DNA from: Prostheceraeus crozeri | Taxonomy: Eukaryota > Platyhelminthes > Polycladida > Euryleptidae | Length of the DNA: 64,000 nt | NCBI GenBank assembly: GCA_907163375.1 | Contig: CAJQUW010003149.1 | Coordinates: 156,327-220,326 of the forward strand | Reading direction: 5' to 3' | Shown here: piece by piece, positions 36,968-49,014 of the stretch | Layout of the letters: each line of letters starts with the position of its first letter | Position numbering within the stretch: position 1 is the first letter of the stretch | Translations under genes and position numbers: made by a program | Notes under the pieces: generated by a model | Seen by the model: the letters and a program-made list of their open reading frames with translations, nothing else | Databases searched by the model: none | Told to the model about the DNA's origin: nothing

Positions 36968-38202
36968 CTGAAACAGTGGACTTAAGTTGGTAATATTCGT
37001 GCTAAGTTTGCGTGTAAATCATGCTGCAACATGTCATTATGTTAATGAAATAATTCCTGTCCATACTTATCAATATTTCTCCTTCACTGTTCCTGATTTA
37101 CAAAAAGAGTTAAAAAAACACATCCGATAATGCTTTAAAGCCAAAAATCATGTTTTTTATTTTTTCAATTCCAGTTTTCTACGTCGGACATCGTTTCTTC
37201 TAAATTGAACAACCCTTGAATTGATCGGAAGCCTCAAAAGACGCCTTGGTGTGTGACATATAGTACCAGTAATTTCGGTAACATGCTATTCGCAAGTTTA
37301 CTATGTCGCATGTCTACATCATAGGCTACTACTTGTAATTGTCGGCATCGATTATATTACATACTAGCAGTGAGAAATCATGGCTACATACTTGATGAAA
37401 AAACACCGTATATTTCTTGGTAGTACTCAAAGCATTCGCATTAGCCTCTCTAGCAAGCTAGGAACAGAAAGTAGGTTTACTCCTTGACTTTTCTTAATCT
37501 GCTCTCGCTCTGAATATGCATAGTATTAAAGCGCCTATCAACTAGTCTATATCACATTCATCAATTGCAAGGACTTAACTTATGGTTTTACAAATACGGT
37601 TTTAAAAGACTTGTTTGAAAACAGGGTTCTACAACCACATAACACAGTACAAAACACGACCATGGTAAATTTGTTATCAAAGTCAATATTTATCAGTTTG
37701 ATTGAGTAAATCTTACATCGGTCAGATGTTTTTACTTGAAATATACAAAAAACGTGTTTGAACCTTTTTCACCATAGTCATCAAAATTTGAAACCTTAAT
37801 GTAGCAATATAATAAAGCAATTGTCACTTGATTAGCTATTGAGAATTCTCAATGCAAGGTTGTCATGCAAAAACATGCTTGAACACATGAAATTATGAAT
37901 CATGTCTATACTTGACCCGATAGTGTTCGGAAGATAAGAGTGTCCTATTGCAATCTTAGAATTGAAAATGAACAAGAAGCTTTCATAGTTCAGTTGACAT
38001 GAAAATCAGAGAAGACGTGAATTGTTATGTGTTTGCACAGGTTCCACGACTAAATTTATCAATTATTTTGTGAAAAATGAATTTGTGATTCAAAACATCA
38101 ATATAGCATTCACAATAAGTGGGTGTCAACCATCAAGTAGTAGACGATTAAAATACATCAAATGAAAATGATGTGGAGAATGAAATTTATGCTTCTACTC
38201 AC

Positions 38203-38389
38203 TTGTAGCAAGGCGCAGCTCCAGTCACGCGAACAATACCAAAGTGTCCCTGCTTGCCTCCTAATCTTGAGCCTTTGCTGTGTCTGTATTCACAGCAGGC
38301 ACTAAGCCGCGAGTCCTTGACACCGTTGATGAAGAATGTGAGAGAGAAGGGGTAGCCACGATGTCGTCGAGAACAGAAGGTGAAAACCG
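38203..38389 (-). CDS. ERICH3: ERICH3-like exon 10, DUF4590 domain C-terminal half
   Basis: 187 bases between acceptor TCCTCCAG and donor GTGAGT, beginning and ending inside codons that are completed correctly by exons 9 and 11. It encodes VFTFCSRRHRGYPFSLTFFI, NGVKDSRLSACCEYRHSKGS, RLGGKQGHFGIVRVTGAAPC and Y. Human ERICH3 has RHHGFPFSLTFFLNG, SSCCEYKHRKGSRLGGKRGY and SPCYKC here, so this is the strongest family match of the window. The cysteine pairs (CC, C-Y-K-C across the splice) are conserved. Confidence 0.96.
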
Positions 38390-38450
38390 CTGGAGGAGAA
38401 TTGACTCGTCAAAATGAATTCATAGAATCTAAGGAGATCAGCAGACTCAC

Positions 38451-38655
38451 TTCCTGGTAGAATTCGACGCTTAAAGACGGTCAGTGTGTTGCCTCCACAA
38501 TGCTGCTGTTCAACCATGACTTCTTGGGCAGGATCAACATCTTCACGACCAGTGAACACTTGCTGCCCATAATATCGCATTTCCACTTCACACATAGACT
38601 GTACTCGATTCTGGTTCATGAGTGCAGGCTCAGTACGATGTAATACCAAGTTCCC
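38451..38655 (-). CDS. ERICH3: ERICH3-like exon 9, DUF4590 domain N-terminal half
   Basis: 205 bases, entering on a codon boundary after an ATCCAACAG acceptor and leaving with one base (donor GTGAGT). Encodes GNLVLHRTEPALMNQNRVQS, then MCEVEMRYYGQQVFTGRED, VDPAQEVMVEQQHCGGNTL and TVFKRRILPG. Vertebrate ERICH3 has ITMIYLGKNVHLSHDDPDY then EIKVYQQHCGGENLCVYKGK at this place; the invariant QQHCGG is present. In the projected protein this is about residues 423-490. DUF4590 is the defining domain of the family; its function is unknown. Only 61 bases of intron follow. Confidence 0.93.
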
Positions 38656-41600
38656 CTGTTGGATCACAGCATGAGCATTGAAGAAACATGTAGAGATGAA
38701 TACAACAAGGATCGAATGCAAAGGGACACTGACAATGAAAATTAATCGCTTTCAATGCAGGGAATGTACAACAATTAAACAAAATGTATTCGCCAGATTA
38801 GTAGATGATGTTACCGTCTTTTAAAGAGAACTACACTCATTTGATATCAATGTATGATATCATTTGATATTCAAATGTAAATAAAACAACTACACACAGT
38901 CACTGCCGACAAATCTACCTAAGGAGGCGAAAATTGACCATTTAGATTGAAATTACGACCTAATGCAGATGAGCAAGTTGACTTTGACATAGAATCGACA
39001 GATATCCCAGACTTGAAAAATTTTCAAGCAAGTCATCTTTTAATGCATCTGACTTGTGGAATTTTTCATTATAAACTTTTGCTAGGCTATAAAGACATCT
39101 AGGCAGTAAAAGAGGTCACTGCTAATTGATGTCAACAAATAATTGGAGTTCAATTTTTTTACTGAGTTCAATCGGATTAAACTTCAATTCTCGGCAGCCC
39201 GTAGTAGCCTGCAAAAGGAGTGGACTCCCTTTAAAAGCATCACAAACCTTGTGGATTTTACAAAATTGCAGATTGCCCGCTAGCTTGAGGATAAGATAGC
39301 GGATAAGATAGTCTGCATTATATTATTATTCGCATACTGCATTGTATTCGCAGACTGGAAAAATTTTAGCAGTGAATTCCTTGGGATTAGAAGACGCTGC
39401 CTTGCGTCCTACAAGTAACAATCAATAAATTGAGATAAACTTTTGATTCCATGCAAAAGGTGTGTGACTGGTTGGATTCATCAGTGCCCACTAGAACAGG
39501 CTGTTCTGCACTTGTTTATCCTGACTTTGCCATGCAGCCGGTGATCATGAAGATTGTAGAATGCAGAGTTCTAGTGCACCTGGGAAGCAAAGACTGCTGT
39601 CGATGAATTCAGTTCTCAAATTGTCCAAGTTTGTGGACATGTTTGTGGAGTACCTGTCATAATCTAAAACCACGAAGCCCTTTCTTCCTGGACTAAATTC
39701 ATCGCCAGCAACTGTGCATTCTCTTTTGAAATGCAGTTGAAGATCACTTGACAAAATCTGTGTGCTCCTTTTGCAAGTACTCTGCCGATTCATAAACAAG
39801 AAATTGAATTCCTAGACACAGCGCGCTTATGGTCATTTTATTGAAAACATTTTACTGTATGAATGAAATCTACAGCTACAACGACATGCTGTGAATTCAT
39901 TGTTAAATGAACTCTGTGTTACGTACGAATCGCAATACAAGAGAGAAAATATAGCGCGCAATGTTTCATCAACCCACATCTCTAATTCAGCCATTCGCAA
40001 TGTAAACTGAAATACTTTTATCGACTAGCATGAACTGAACATCTTGCAGAAGCTGTCATAGATACTTCGAATGGTCTACCACATACTTACAGCAAGTAGA
40101 TGTTCAATAGTACCGTCTCAGGCTAAAGAAATCAATCATCATATCAGTCATCGACAAAATGTGCGAAGAATTATACAGTAAGCAATAATATGAAAAGAGT
40201 CAAACAGAAAAAGCAATTTTGAAAAAACGTTGTTGCATTGGAAATCATCAGACCAGCATTATAATTCACTACATAAGAATTAGCAACCTTAAATGCAACG
40301 GCTAGAGAGTAAACATGCAAGGCTCAAAGAGAGTTTCACTATCTTCAAGGAGGCAGTTTCACTATCTTCTTAAGTGTCTCATGAATTTTGTCATATTCTC
40401 TATACGGTATCAGTCTGATGATTTTTGTCTCACTGCAGAGAGCAGTATCCGAAGCAATGCATCTGCAGTGCATCCATTGAAAATATCTGCGTCTACACAG
40501 GTCTATCCATGGTCACCGATTCGCCCCATGTGATTACAGAAACCTTAAAAGAAAGGAGCGGCGCCTCATTCCCTTATTGTAATTCATGTGCTGTTTCATT
40601 CTGCATAATTGTATATTGCAATTGTTGTACCTGCCGACTCGCATCTGCAGCATCTAAGCATGGCATTTTCAACCAGGCAAGCCCGTACGAAAATATCTTG
40701 AGTGACATTACTGAAACATGTAATGATTCCCAAGGATTCCGTAATTATTTCAGTAGTGACTACTGAAAATTAACTAATAATGATTCAGTGCAAAATCAGT
40801 ACTGAAATTATTACTGATCAGTATACTGTTTCCTACCTCGGTTTCCACTAATGGAAAAACTAGCTGTCTAGGAATCATCAAAACATCAGCCGGAGTTGTT
40901 GAAATATCCATTTAGGACTTATTTCACCGGCTTCACTAATTCTACACGATCAGAATCACATGCACATCAACATCAGATAAATTGGAAATAATGATTCTTG
41001 AGATTGATCAGTCCGGATGAATTACTTCACTCTAACATCTCATTGACATCCGAATGCACACTCATAGGCATCACACATCTTTAGTCACCCGTATGTTGCT
41101 TATCAATTTGAGATTGTTTTGAATTTCAATCACTTGGACGAAGGAAAAGTGAAATTTAAGTGAACATTTGCTACATTATACTTTCAGTTGCATTCGATAA
41201 AACAGAAATTCTGACACCCCTGCAAACCCTTTCATATTTTACTGTAGACTTGACGAATTGATAGATTCGTTGAAATTTTGATCACTTAAGAAATTCACGA
41301 AAAATCGGATGACCTGGGTCATTGATTTTTGTTGAATGATTGAAAGAAGCAAATATAAATCAGGATAAAATTTCACACAAAATGATAATATTGATACAAT
41401 GTTGCAATTGCTACTAAATAGTTGCCTGGTGTATGACATCACGTGTACACAGACTTGTAAATGGGTCCGAATCCGTGGCGCATCTGTCCGTTGTGAAAAC
41501 TGTTGCCAAAGATAAGATGCAAGAAAAATTCATAGTTTTATGCCTACTTTTTCTGATTAGGCCACTTGCATAATTGGCATTTGTTTAAGTTTGATTTCTG

Positions 41601-41834
41601 CCAATGTTAGCCCGATAAATCTATTTTTGGCAATAAACAGCCAATCTACAGGCGTAGTAAAAAAAGGGAAAAAATAGGTTCGACCAAAATCGGCATTTTT
41701 GGGAAATATGACTTAATAGCACTTACAACGCATCTGATGAATATTAGCGACAATTATCATTAGTAATATAATGTCGTGAATTCTGTGATACATATGTAAA
41801 TTAATAAATTAGATCAGAGAAAAATGTCGATTGA
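38656..41834 (-). other. Intron 8, upstream part
   Basis: 3.2 kb between the foldback element and the DUF4590 exons. I see no element or exon in it. The first 70 bases next to exon 9 are open in its frame and would encode a hydrophobic, signal-peptide-like stretch, but this is explained by the pyrimidine tract of the acceptor. The 1.1 kb from 44113 to 45250 in the same intron is likewise empty of recognisable features. Confidence 0.5.
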
Positions 41835-42291
41835 TATGAAAAAAGAAAAAAACCAGAGATCTTCAGTAAGTCACCGACATGTTTCTGCCAACTGTGTTGA
41901 CTTCTCAATGCGAAATGAAATGTATTGAATACGAAAATTCAAATTTTATAGAAATATGGAAATCATGCATACATAGATTTCAATTAATGAAATCTGAACG
42001 TTAACAGTTTATAGCATTTAGAGGATGATGAAATTTCTTTATAAATGTTTTTATCTTCATACTCCCGATCCAATTTAGTTGAACCAATGGATATTTTACA
42101 AAAGGGAGTTATAGAAAATTGCACAGAAATATCACTAGCTCACTGTGCTAGTGAGATTTCTGTGCAATTTTCTATAACTCCCTTTTATTCAATACATTTC
42201 ATTTCGCCTCGAGAAGACAACACAGTTGGCAGAAGCATGTCGGCGACTTACTGAAATTCTCTGGCTTTTTTTCTTTTTTCATTTTTTCATA
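41835..42291. mobile_element. Foldback element with nested hairpin and internal insertion
   Basis: Outer arms about 41835-41932 and 42188-42291 are inverted copies (ATGAAAAAAG...CCAGAG... TCAGTAAGTC..CCGACATG...CTGCCAACTGTGTTG...GAAATGTATTGAATA). Inside, 42101-42139 and 42147-42187 form a second hairpin (AAAGGGAGTTATAGAAAATT... against its complement) with a 7-base loop. On the right the outer and inner arms are adjacent; on the left they are separated by about 166 unrelated bases (41934-42098). The simplest reading is one long palindromic element whose left arm received an insertion. Confidence 0.82.
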
Positions 42292-42303
42292 TGTGTATAT
42301 ATA

Positions 42304-44112
42304 CAGGGTGTCCGTAAATTCGCTTGACTTTTAAATTGAATATCTACATGAGAAAGCAATAAACTTTTTTATCACAAGCCATATTATATTGCTCAACATA
42401 AAGGGGAATTTACGAATCTAACAGTAAGAAGCCAATATTTGATGCTTAAAACGTTCAAATCAAGTGTTTGAAATGATTGCCATCGCAATCAATCGCTGCA
42501 GTCAATCGCCGAATAATATCGAAAACACCAGCGGCAAGTTCTTCGCGCGTGACTTCATTGCAGATATCAGTGATCTTCTCACTCAACTGGTCCAGGCTTT
42601 GTGGCTTGCCATGATGGTATATCTTCGCTTTCATCCATCTCCAGAACCAAAAGTCGAGAGGATTCAAATCAGGTGAACGTGGAGGCCACTATCGGTCACA
42701 TCCTCGACTTATCACGCGATCACCAAATGTCTGGATGAAGAAGTTTCGTACCTTTGTTGCAAAGTGGGGTGGGGCACCATCTTGCATAAATATACAGGAG
42801 GACAATCTGCGCTTTTGCGCAAGTTGAGGACGCACGTGCTCCTTAAGCATCTGGAGATAGGAATCAGCTGTCACTGTGTTGGAGAAGAAAAAAGGTCGTA
42901 GTCCAAACTTAGCAGAAAATCCCATCCAGACACACAACTTAGCTGAATGAAGGGATTTTGAGATGCATGTTGATGGCTTAACATCTGACCAGATACGGCA
43001 ATTGTGCGTGTTGACGATCCCATCGAGTGAAAAATACGCCTCGTCAGACCAGACAATGTCATCGATTACATTCTGATTGTCGAGAAGCCAACTCGCTAAC
43101 TCACAGCGCTTTGGCTTGTCGGCCGGCTCAATTGCTTGCACGACTTGTAATTTGTACGGGTAAAATTTTAGTTCATGCCGAAGGATTTTATGGACACTAG
43201 TCTTTGAAATGATACCAACCTCTTCAGCCACTTTGCGAACTGACGTGACTCCTAGCTTTGATTTTGAAGTAGTCTCCTCGACGACGCAATTCACAGTGGC
43301 AATTGTCATGTCATCCATTGTAGGACGGCCACTGCGAGGTTTATCATGAACGCTGCCAGTTTCTTCAAACTTTTTGATGATATTTGTAATCGATGTTGTT
43401 GTAAAAGGATCTTTGTGAATGCGTCTTTGAGTCTTAAACATTCGAAGGGCAGCTGTAGCACTTCTATTGCATGCATATAAGCACTGAACTATCTCTATCC
43501 GAGTCTGAAGATCCATTGTGAATAAGAGAGGCAGCGATCGTACCACTTCACATTGAGATTTCGGACATAGCATGAGGAAACTCTATGATACAGACTTAAA
43601 CTATTGATTGACACACGCGTCTTTGTCATTGGTTAGCGAAAACATCACGTCATAGATATGGGATATGGCAATTCTATGCCATGAAAGCTGATTAGTTTGA
43701 CGTTCTCCATTGAAGATGATATGATATGAATCAATCAATGACTGAGCATGTCGTCATGGCTGGTGATGAAAGTTTCATAGAATTGAATAGGGGAAAATTT
43801 TGAGCTGTGGCCCTAGGTAGGGTCAATTGACATAATTAACAGCACGGCTAATTGACTTAAACATTTACTGAAACTGAAATGAATTCACCAAAGCTTAATA
43901 ACTATAATTGCACATATAATATTCATTACAAAAATGACTGCATGCAGAATGTAAAATTTAAGCAGTTAAATAATCGAATATTCATTTCTTATTGTTAGAT
44001 TAGTAAATTCCCCTTCATGTTGCGTAATATAACAGGGTTTCTGACGTAAACGTTTATTGTTTACTCATGTAGATATTCAATTAAAAGGTCAAGCGACTTT
44101 ACGGACACCCTG
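42304..44112 (-). mobile_element. DD41D mariner-like DNA transposon, both ends present
   Basis: The element starts CAGGGTGTCCGTAAA and ends with the inverted copy (TTTACGGACACCCTG), flanked by TA on each side (42302-42303 and 44113-44114), the Tc1/mariner target duplication. The ends match for about 140 bases (42304-42445 against 43975-44112) with scattered differences, unusually long terminal inverted repeats. Length 1,809 bases. The transposase is on the minus strand (42455-43516). The element sits in the 6.6-kb intron between DUF4590 exon 9 and exon 8, in the same orientation as the host gene, 12 bases from a foldback element. Confidence 0.92.
42455..43516 (-). pseudogene. DD41D mariner-like transposase with one in-frame stop
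   Basis: Frame starting MDLQTRIEIVQ (ATG at 43516) and ending at 42455, 353 codons. N-terminal helix-turn-helix region of the DUF4817 type (CNRSATAALRMFKTQ..., TTTSITNIIKKFEETGSVHD, RSGRPT). Catalytic triad: D in WSDEAYFS, D in FMQDGAPPHF, and D in SPDLNPLDFWFW. The last two are separated by 41 residues, the DD41D spacing known from rosa/Visitor-type elements. One TAG at 42691-42689, just before W-P-P-R-S-P-D, interrupts an otherwise intact frame. The length and motif content fit a full-length transposase, so inactivation appears recent. Confidence 0.9.
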
Positions 44113-45250
44113 TATAATCACATTCTACCATTTCTGTTTAAAAGGTTGTAGCATTATATTGTATCAATTTAGATCACGACAGTGGCTGCTGCTTTTTATT
44201 CACTTGATTCGTACAGAATCTACCTGGATGTGCGTTTATTGCACATTATCTTCATCTCGTAACATCGCGTATTTTGCATCAAATATTTCCTCGTGTTCAA
44301 ACTATGATTTGCTAACTCTAACATTCTCAGGCCCTGGACTGTGGACTACGCGACCCACTTACAAGTCTATGTACAGAAAGCTGCAGAAGCATTCTAATTC
44401 CTCGATTACATGTCATGACGGCCATAATACACCTCTTGAGCTGGAGATAAATGAATGTGACCCGCATGCTCATCAACTTTCTTCCGTCTTCGACGCTTCT
44501 TCTTCCTTCTGCTTCCCTTCTGCAAGACATGAAGATGACGGCGTGGCTACTTGAAGGCAAGTTCACCATCCATTCTTTTGGTTGCGTTATCAGAAAGTAA
44601 AATGCATTATTTGATAACTTCTGTTCACTTCATTTCCATTACTGCATGAAGTGAATGACACAGACCGGATGGCAGATATGTGAGTGGCTGCTAACTTGTA
44701 AAATGAGTGAAAGTCCTAAATTGGAAGGAGGATAAAAAATTTCAGAAATATAAAGTATATAGTAGAAAATCCCCATCTTTGATGATGGAAAAGAATACGA
44801 CATCGGCAAGCTGGGTGGTTCAGTTCCCATCTCAACAAATAAGAATAATAGGCAGTGTTGCTTCGATTGCTTCGTTGATGCCTCTTTTTAATCTGATGCT
44901 TTTATATGATGAGAAATAAGAAATGAGATTAAGGATCCTACGAAGAATAAGTGAGACAAAACATATTTTATCATTTAATCCATATTACTCGACCACTCTT
45001 ATCAGTAGTGAGAATTCCCTACATTATGAAGTCTGGAATGTGTTATTTTGTGTTGAATAATTCTATCTCCGAGAGGCATCTAATATGATCAATTTGTGAC
45101 AAACATTGGGAACCAAAAATTTCCCAAAAATTAGTATGGTTTAAGTTAGAAAGGGAAGAAAAACTCAAAACTGAGATAATGATAATTTGCTTGAACGGTA
45201 AAAGCAACAATAATAACGCAAGAGGTAGAACATGGCGAAACGACTGTCAC

Positions 45251-45589
45251 CTCCTTTTCCAACATTGGAAAAATTCGTGGTTCTGGATGGCATCTGTCTT
45301 TATCATCACTTTCTTGACCTTCAGGCGACTTCCTATTGATCCCCATGCTTCTTCTGAATTGAAGAGCTCGTCCAATAGCACTCAATTCATCTTCTAGATT
45401 CCGATTCCTTATTGTAGAATTACTACAGCTGCTATAGCTGTTCGGTAGAACAGAAGCTTTATTCTTCGGTGGAAAGTTTGACGGCTTAATTTCTTCCTTT
45501 TCTCTCCTTAATCGGAAAGCTGTCCTCCAAGAGGCATTAGCTGAGAAAGCCACGTTGGCGAAAGAGGAAGAGGCACTCTTAGATTGTTT
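45251..45589 (-). CDS. ERICH3: ERICH3-like exon 8, linker before DUF4590
   Basis: 339 bases (113 codons). Acceptor CGTTTCAG at the 5' end. The donor GTGACA was chosen because it keeps phase 0 with exon 9; the open frame continues a few dozen codons beyond it with non-coding-like hydrophobic sequence. The product begins KQSKSASSSFANVAFSANAS, includes WRTAFRLRREKEEIKPSNF and RNRNLEDELSAIGRALQF, and ends FPMLEKE. The WRTAFRLRR stretch may correspond to SETWRRRRLRP of vertebrate ERICH3. Only 130 bases of intron separate it from exon 7. Confidence 0.8.
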
Positions 45590-45719
45590 CTGAAACGATC
45601 ATTCACCCTTGATAAGGTCAAACCTTTAGCAATACTCTATTCGAGATACGACAGACAGCCGCTCATTACAGGTTGTCAATCTGTCAACTTGATAAGCGTG
45701 GCATTGCGGAGAAACATAC

Positions 45720-45914
45720 CTGCTTCTTCGCCGTCGCTGAGCGGCTCACTCTTCCTGATCCCGGAGCAGCTGTCATTGGACGTCGCGTGCTGCTTGGAGC
45801 TCCGGAAGTTGGTGGACGAGGTATTTGTGTCATAAGATAAGGAGATTTGGCAACACGGCCTTTTTCGTAGCGTTCAAGAACTTTGGCATATTCACGTAGA
45901 GCGACAGAATCCAG
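45720..45914 (-). CDS. ERICH3: ERICH3-like exon 7
   Basis: 195 bases (65 codons), phase 0 at both ends, acceptor TCTTACAG, donor GTATGT. It encodes LDSVALREYAKVLERYEKGR, then SPYLMTQIPRPPTSGAPSS, RRPMTAAPGSGRVSRSATAK and ends KQ. The RPMTAAP motif recalls the RPTTAP / RPYTAP motifs in the linker before DUF4590 of vertebrate ERICH3. Proline/serine-rich and probably disordered after the first helix. Confidence 0.85.
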
Positions 45915-46419
45915 CTGTAAGAGAATCGGTTCAATCGTCATCTTGGGGATGAGAGAAGCCTACGGGGTAGAAGTCCCACTGATATTTGGGTCATGGCATC
46001 GAGTAGTTCCGGGGTAAAATGAGCATGCAAACTTAAAAGTTATTTTTGACAAAACTATTAGAGATAGCGAAATCAATCGAGCATCATTTTAGAAGGCTTA
46101 GAGCACCGATATGATAAATATTTATTTGAGACATAATGAATAGCGTATTACAAACAAAAAGGCTTTGGGAAACATAGACACATTCAAATAGAAGCAGGAA
46201 GCAGAACAGGCGAAGGCAGGCCACGTACTCACAAGCCTAAGGCTAACAGGTAATTGAGGGGTCAACAATTTTTGGAAAATTGTTGCGATGCTAAAACTGG
46301 ATATTTCCTCCTGTGATTCAGCTGATGATAAGATAAAGCAAGCATGGCGTGTTGAGGCAGACGCATGTTTCAATCAGTAATTAAGAAAAAAGACCTATCT
46401 GCCGTAAATCTTCTACTGA

Positions 46420-46528
46420 ATTTTCACGTGTCGCAGGTCCTGCTGCGTCGTCAGGCAATAGTTACAAGTTATATGACTCGTAACTATTGCCTGACGACGC
46501 AGCAGGACCTGCGACACGTCGTGAAAAT
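46420..46528. repeat. Near-perfect palindrome, 45-base arms
   Basis: Arms 46420-46465 and 46480-46528 are inverted copies over about 45 bases (ACGTGTCGCAGGTCCTGCTG... against ...CAGCAGGACCTGCGACACGT) with a 14-base spacer. The only differences I see are a small length change near the outer end. The arms are GC-richer than the surrounding intron. There is no protein-coding reason for the pairing: open frames crossing it on both strands are by-products of the symmetry. Likely the core of a foldback transposon or a recent inverted duplication. Confidence 0.85.
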
Positions 46529-46640
46529 CCAGCTGATGATAATTCAAACATGGGTAGTGACCTATAGGCCCATTGATGACGCTATTGTAGCTGGCCAACC
46601 TAACCTTTTTCTGAGTGAAAAGGCCCTGATTCCTCATGAT

Positions 46641-46812
46641 AGATGAAATGATGTTGGAAAGAATCAGGAATGCTTTGATGTTAAACAGTTGCAATTATTC
46701 TTATTTTACCTGAAGATGGTCTGTGGATGCTAACCGAGAAAATTTGCATTTAATAATAATTATAATTGTTTGACGTCAAAGCATTCCTGATTCTTTCCAA
46801 CGTAATTTCATA
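46641..46812. repeat. Inverted-repeat element, about 60-base arms
   Basis: Left arm about 46641-46698 and right arm about 46757-46812 are inverted copies, both containing TTGGAAAGAATCAGGAATGC followed by TTTGA and an A/T-rich inner part. The spacer is about 60 bases. The layout fits a small MITE or foldback element. I could not define a target-site duplication. Confidence 0.75.
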
Positions 46813-49014
46813 TGTAGTTTTTCAATTTCTCACTGAGACTTTATCAACAATTTGCTACCCGTTTGCTGTCAGTGTCCAGCAATGGAGTGGCATTCTCCTT
46901 TCCCAAGAATATTGCTGTCCGTGAAAAGTAAGGTTAAAAGTGCGCCTTTCATGTGAGAATGTTTTAGCAATATTCAGGATGCATGTGAAATTTGTAATTC
47001 CATTTACTCTTCAGAATAGATTCAGCATAGCTGACTTCGATGGAATTATCATGAACAACGATAATGTTCAAGTCCAATATTGATATCCAAGTCACTGAAG
47101 TCAATTTGATATGAAAATTCTATAAAGAAACGATGACGTTCGTAAAAAGTTTATTTTACCCTACTGTGAGGTATATTGAGTGAGTATACAAGGGATTGTT
47201 TTCTTAAATCGATTACTTCACTTATGAAAATTGAAAAGAAGTAGGCTACATCGCTTAAGCACATCTAGAGAATTGCCATGGCATGAAAATGGTGTGTAAC
47301 AAAATACGATTTGATAAACTTCATAAAATACATTGTAGATATGTTTAATTGAAGCAAAACTACACTCATTTTACCCTTCATTTCCCTAGAGATATTATTA
47401 TTTCATGCATAAAAGCGTTCATCACGCCACGCTGTGGCATCTCAGTTGAAACTTATTGTGCCCATTTAAATGAAGTACAGCCAAATGTTCCAAATGGAGT
47501 TCGAAAATCAGGTCGACTAAGACTCTCTGTGTAGACAAAACGCGTCAGGTAAATTTGATTTTTACTGAATCAATCTTTTAAAATGAATAAACAAGTTTGG
47601 GGGATAACTTTGCATTCATGATAGATGCTTACAAACCGTCATTGTGCGACAATATATTCATGAATGTCAAAAAATGTTGTAAGATTCTACGACTAATTTC
47701 AAAGTTTCATTCAGTTATGGACTCATGGGCTGAAAAGAAGTAATTTGCTTTTTATGTCTGATGATAATCAATTTAAATGAGTAAGCATATTGCATTAATT
47801 GCAATTATGTTGATTACTATGTATTTATATTGTTATACACAACCAAAAGGATTACGCCGCTTTTCTCGACAACACCTAGTAATATTTCAGTTTTGGAATC
47901 CTTGCATTTACTGATTCCAAACTAAATAAACTCTCCTAGAATTCACAAGTCTTGATATCTTAAAACTTCATTTTCATTTTGAGAATAGAACTTAGTAGAG
48001 TTTCAGTGAATTATAAATAAAGTCTTGTGCTGTCGAGCAAACCGACAACATCAACACAAATACGACTTCTTGTTCTGCTTATTGAACTTTTCAGATAAAT
48101 GTCAGCAATAATATCTTAAACAATCATCTAAGTTACCATTGAGGCCATTAATAGCTATCAAAGGTCAAAAGAAAATGCTGCTTCTGTTGCATTACATCTG
48201 ATCAATTTACAACAGCAGGAGTGATAGTTGACATTTTTCCATCCTCCAATGACCCTCGAACAGCTATTACTATCACAATAATAAAGCATAATGAATATGC
48301 TTTAAACTAAGTTTGCTGCCGCCATGTCGTAGATATTTAATACAGATCTTCAAGCGTACCTACAAAAATGTAGGACAAAGAAAGGCCATTTTTAACAAGT
48401 AATTCAGAAGGAAAAACGAAAATTGAAACTGATGGAAAATTGGTTTAGTTACTTCATGACCGCATGAAAAAATATCATACGATTTAGCTAATGAACATGA
48501 TTACAGTCATGAAATATTCAAAATGCTTTGATAATATTGATGCAGTTATCTGAGTAATTGAAAAAAATAACAGATGAAGACAACAAAGCATAGAAACACT
48601 CAATTAGGTAGATATACCATTAACAGGAGACATGAAGTAAATAACGACAAATTTTGCTCTCCAATCTGATATCAGAACACGGTTGAAAAAATTAGAAGCA
48701 ACCGATTAAAAGACTTCCAACAAATAAAAACTAAAGGAAGTGTTTCTTGATTTGATTTTGCTGCGGTTTCTTCAATTTCCTCAATGTGTTCCTGGCTCTT
48801 CACTTGTCTTTCGCAAGCAGAATACAACTTGCTGGAGGCAACTTCCCCGAAAATAATCACTGACAAATCTTCGACTTTTAAGGCATCGAGAATAAACCTG
48901 TTTATGTCCTCTCTATGCCTACAAAAGTTGGCACAGTCTAGCTTTCATAGGATTTAGAAACGAAATCATTTAATCGCTTAAGGCTGAGATTTAAATAATT
49001 TTTTCCTCACTCAC

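Larger units (their letters stand above)
45915..49014 (-). other. Intron 6 of the ERICH3-like gene
   Basis: 3.1 kb containing two inverted-repeat structures (46420-46528 and about 46641-46812), listed separately. About 46815-49014 is AT-rich with no element or exon I can support. An open frame at 48672-48866 on the minus strand has no splice-compatible phase and is not called. Confidence 0.55.

Noticed and set aside
38656-38721. Hydrophobic signal-peptide-like stretch in frame before the DUF4590 exon
   Set aside because: No ATG opens it. It coincides with the pyrimidine tract before a good acceptor (ATCCAACAG), and ERICH3 proteins are not secreted.
42455-42676. + strand frame next to the DD41D C-terminus
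   Set aside because: Antisense shadow of the transposase.
45146-45250. Extension of exon 8 past the GTGACA donor
   Set aside because: The frame stays open but turns hydrophobic and would not join exon 9 in phase.
48672-48866. Minus-strand frame with HIEEIEETAAKSNQE
   Set aside because: No acceptor/donor pair gives a phase that fits exons 6 and 7; the end is hydrophobic and non-protein-like. Kept only as a remote possibility.
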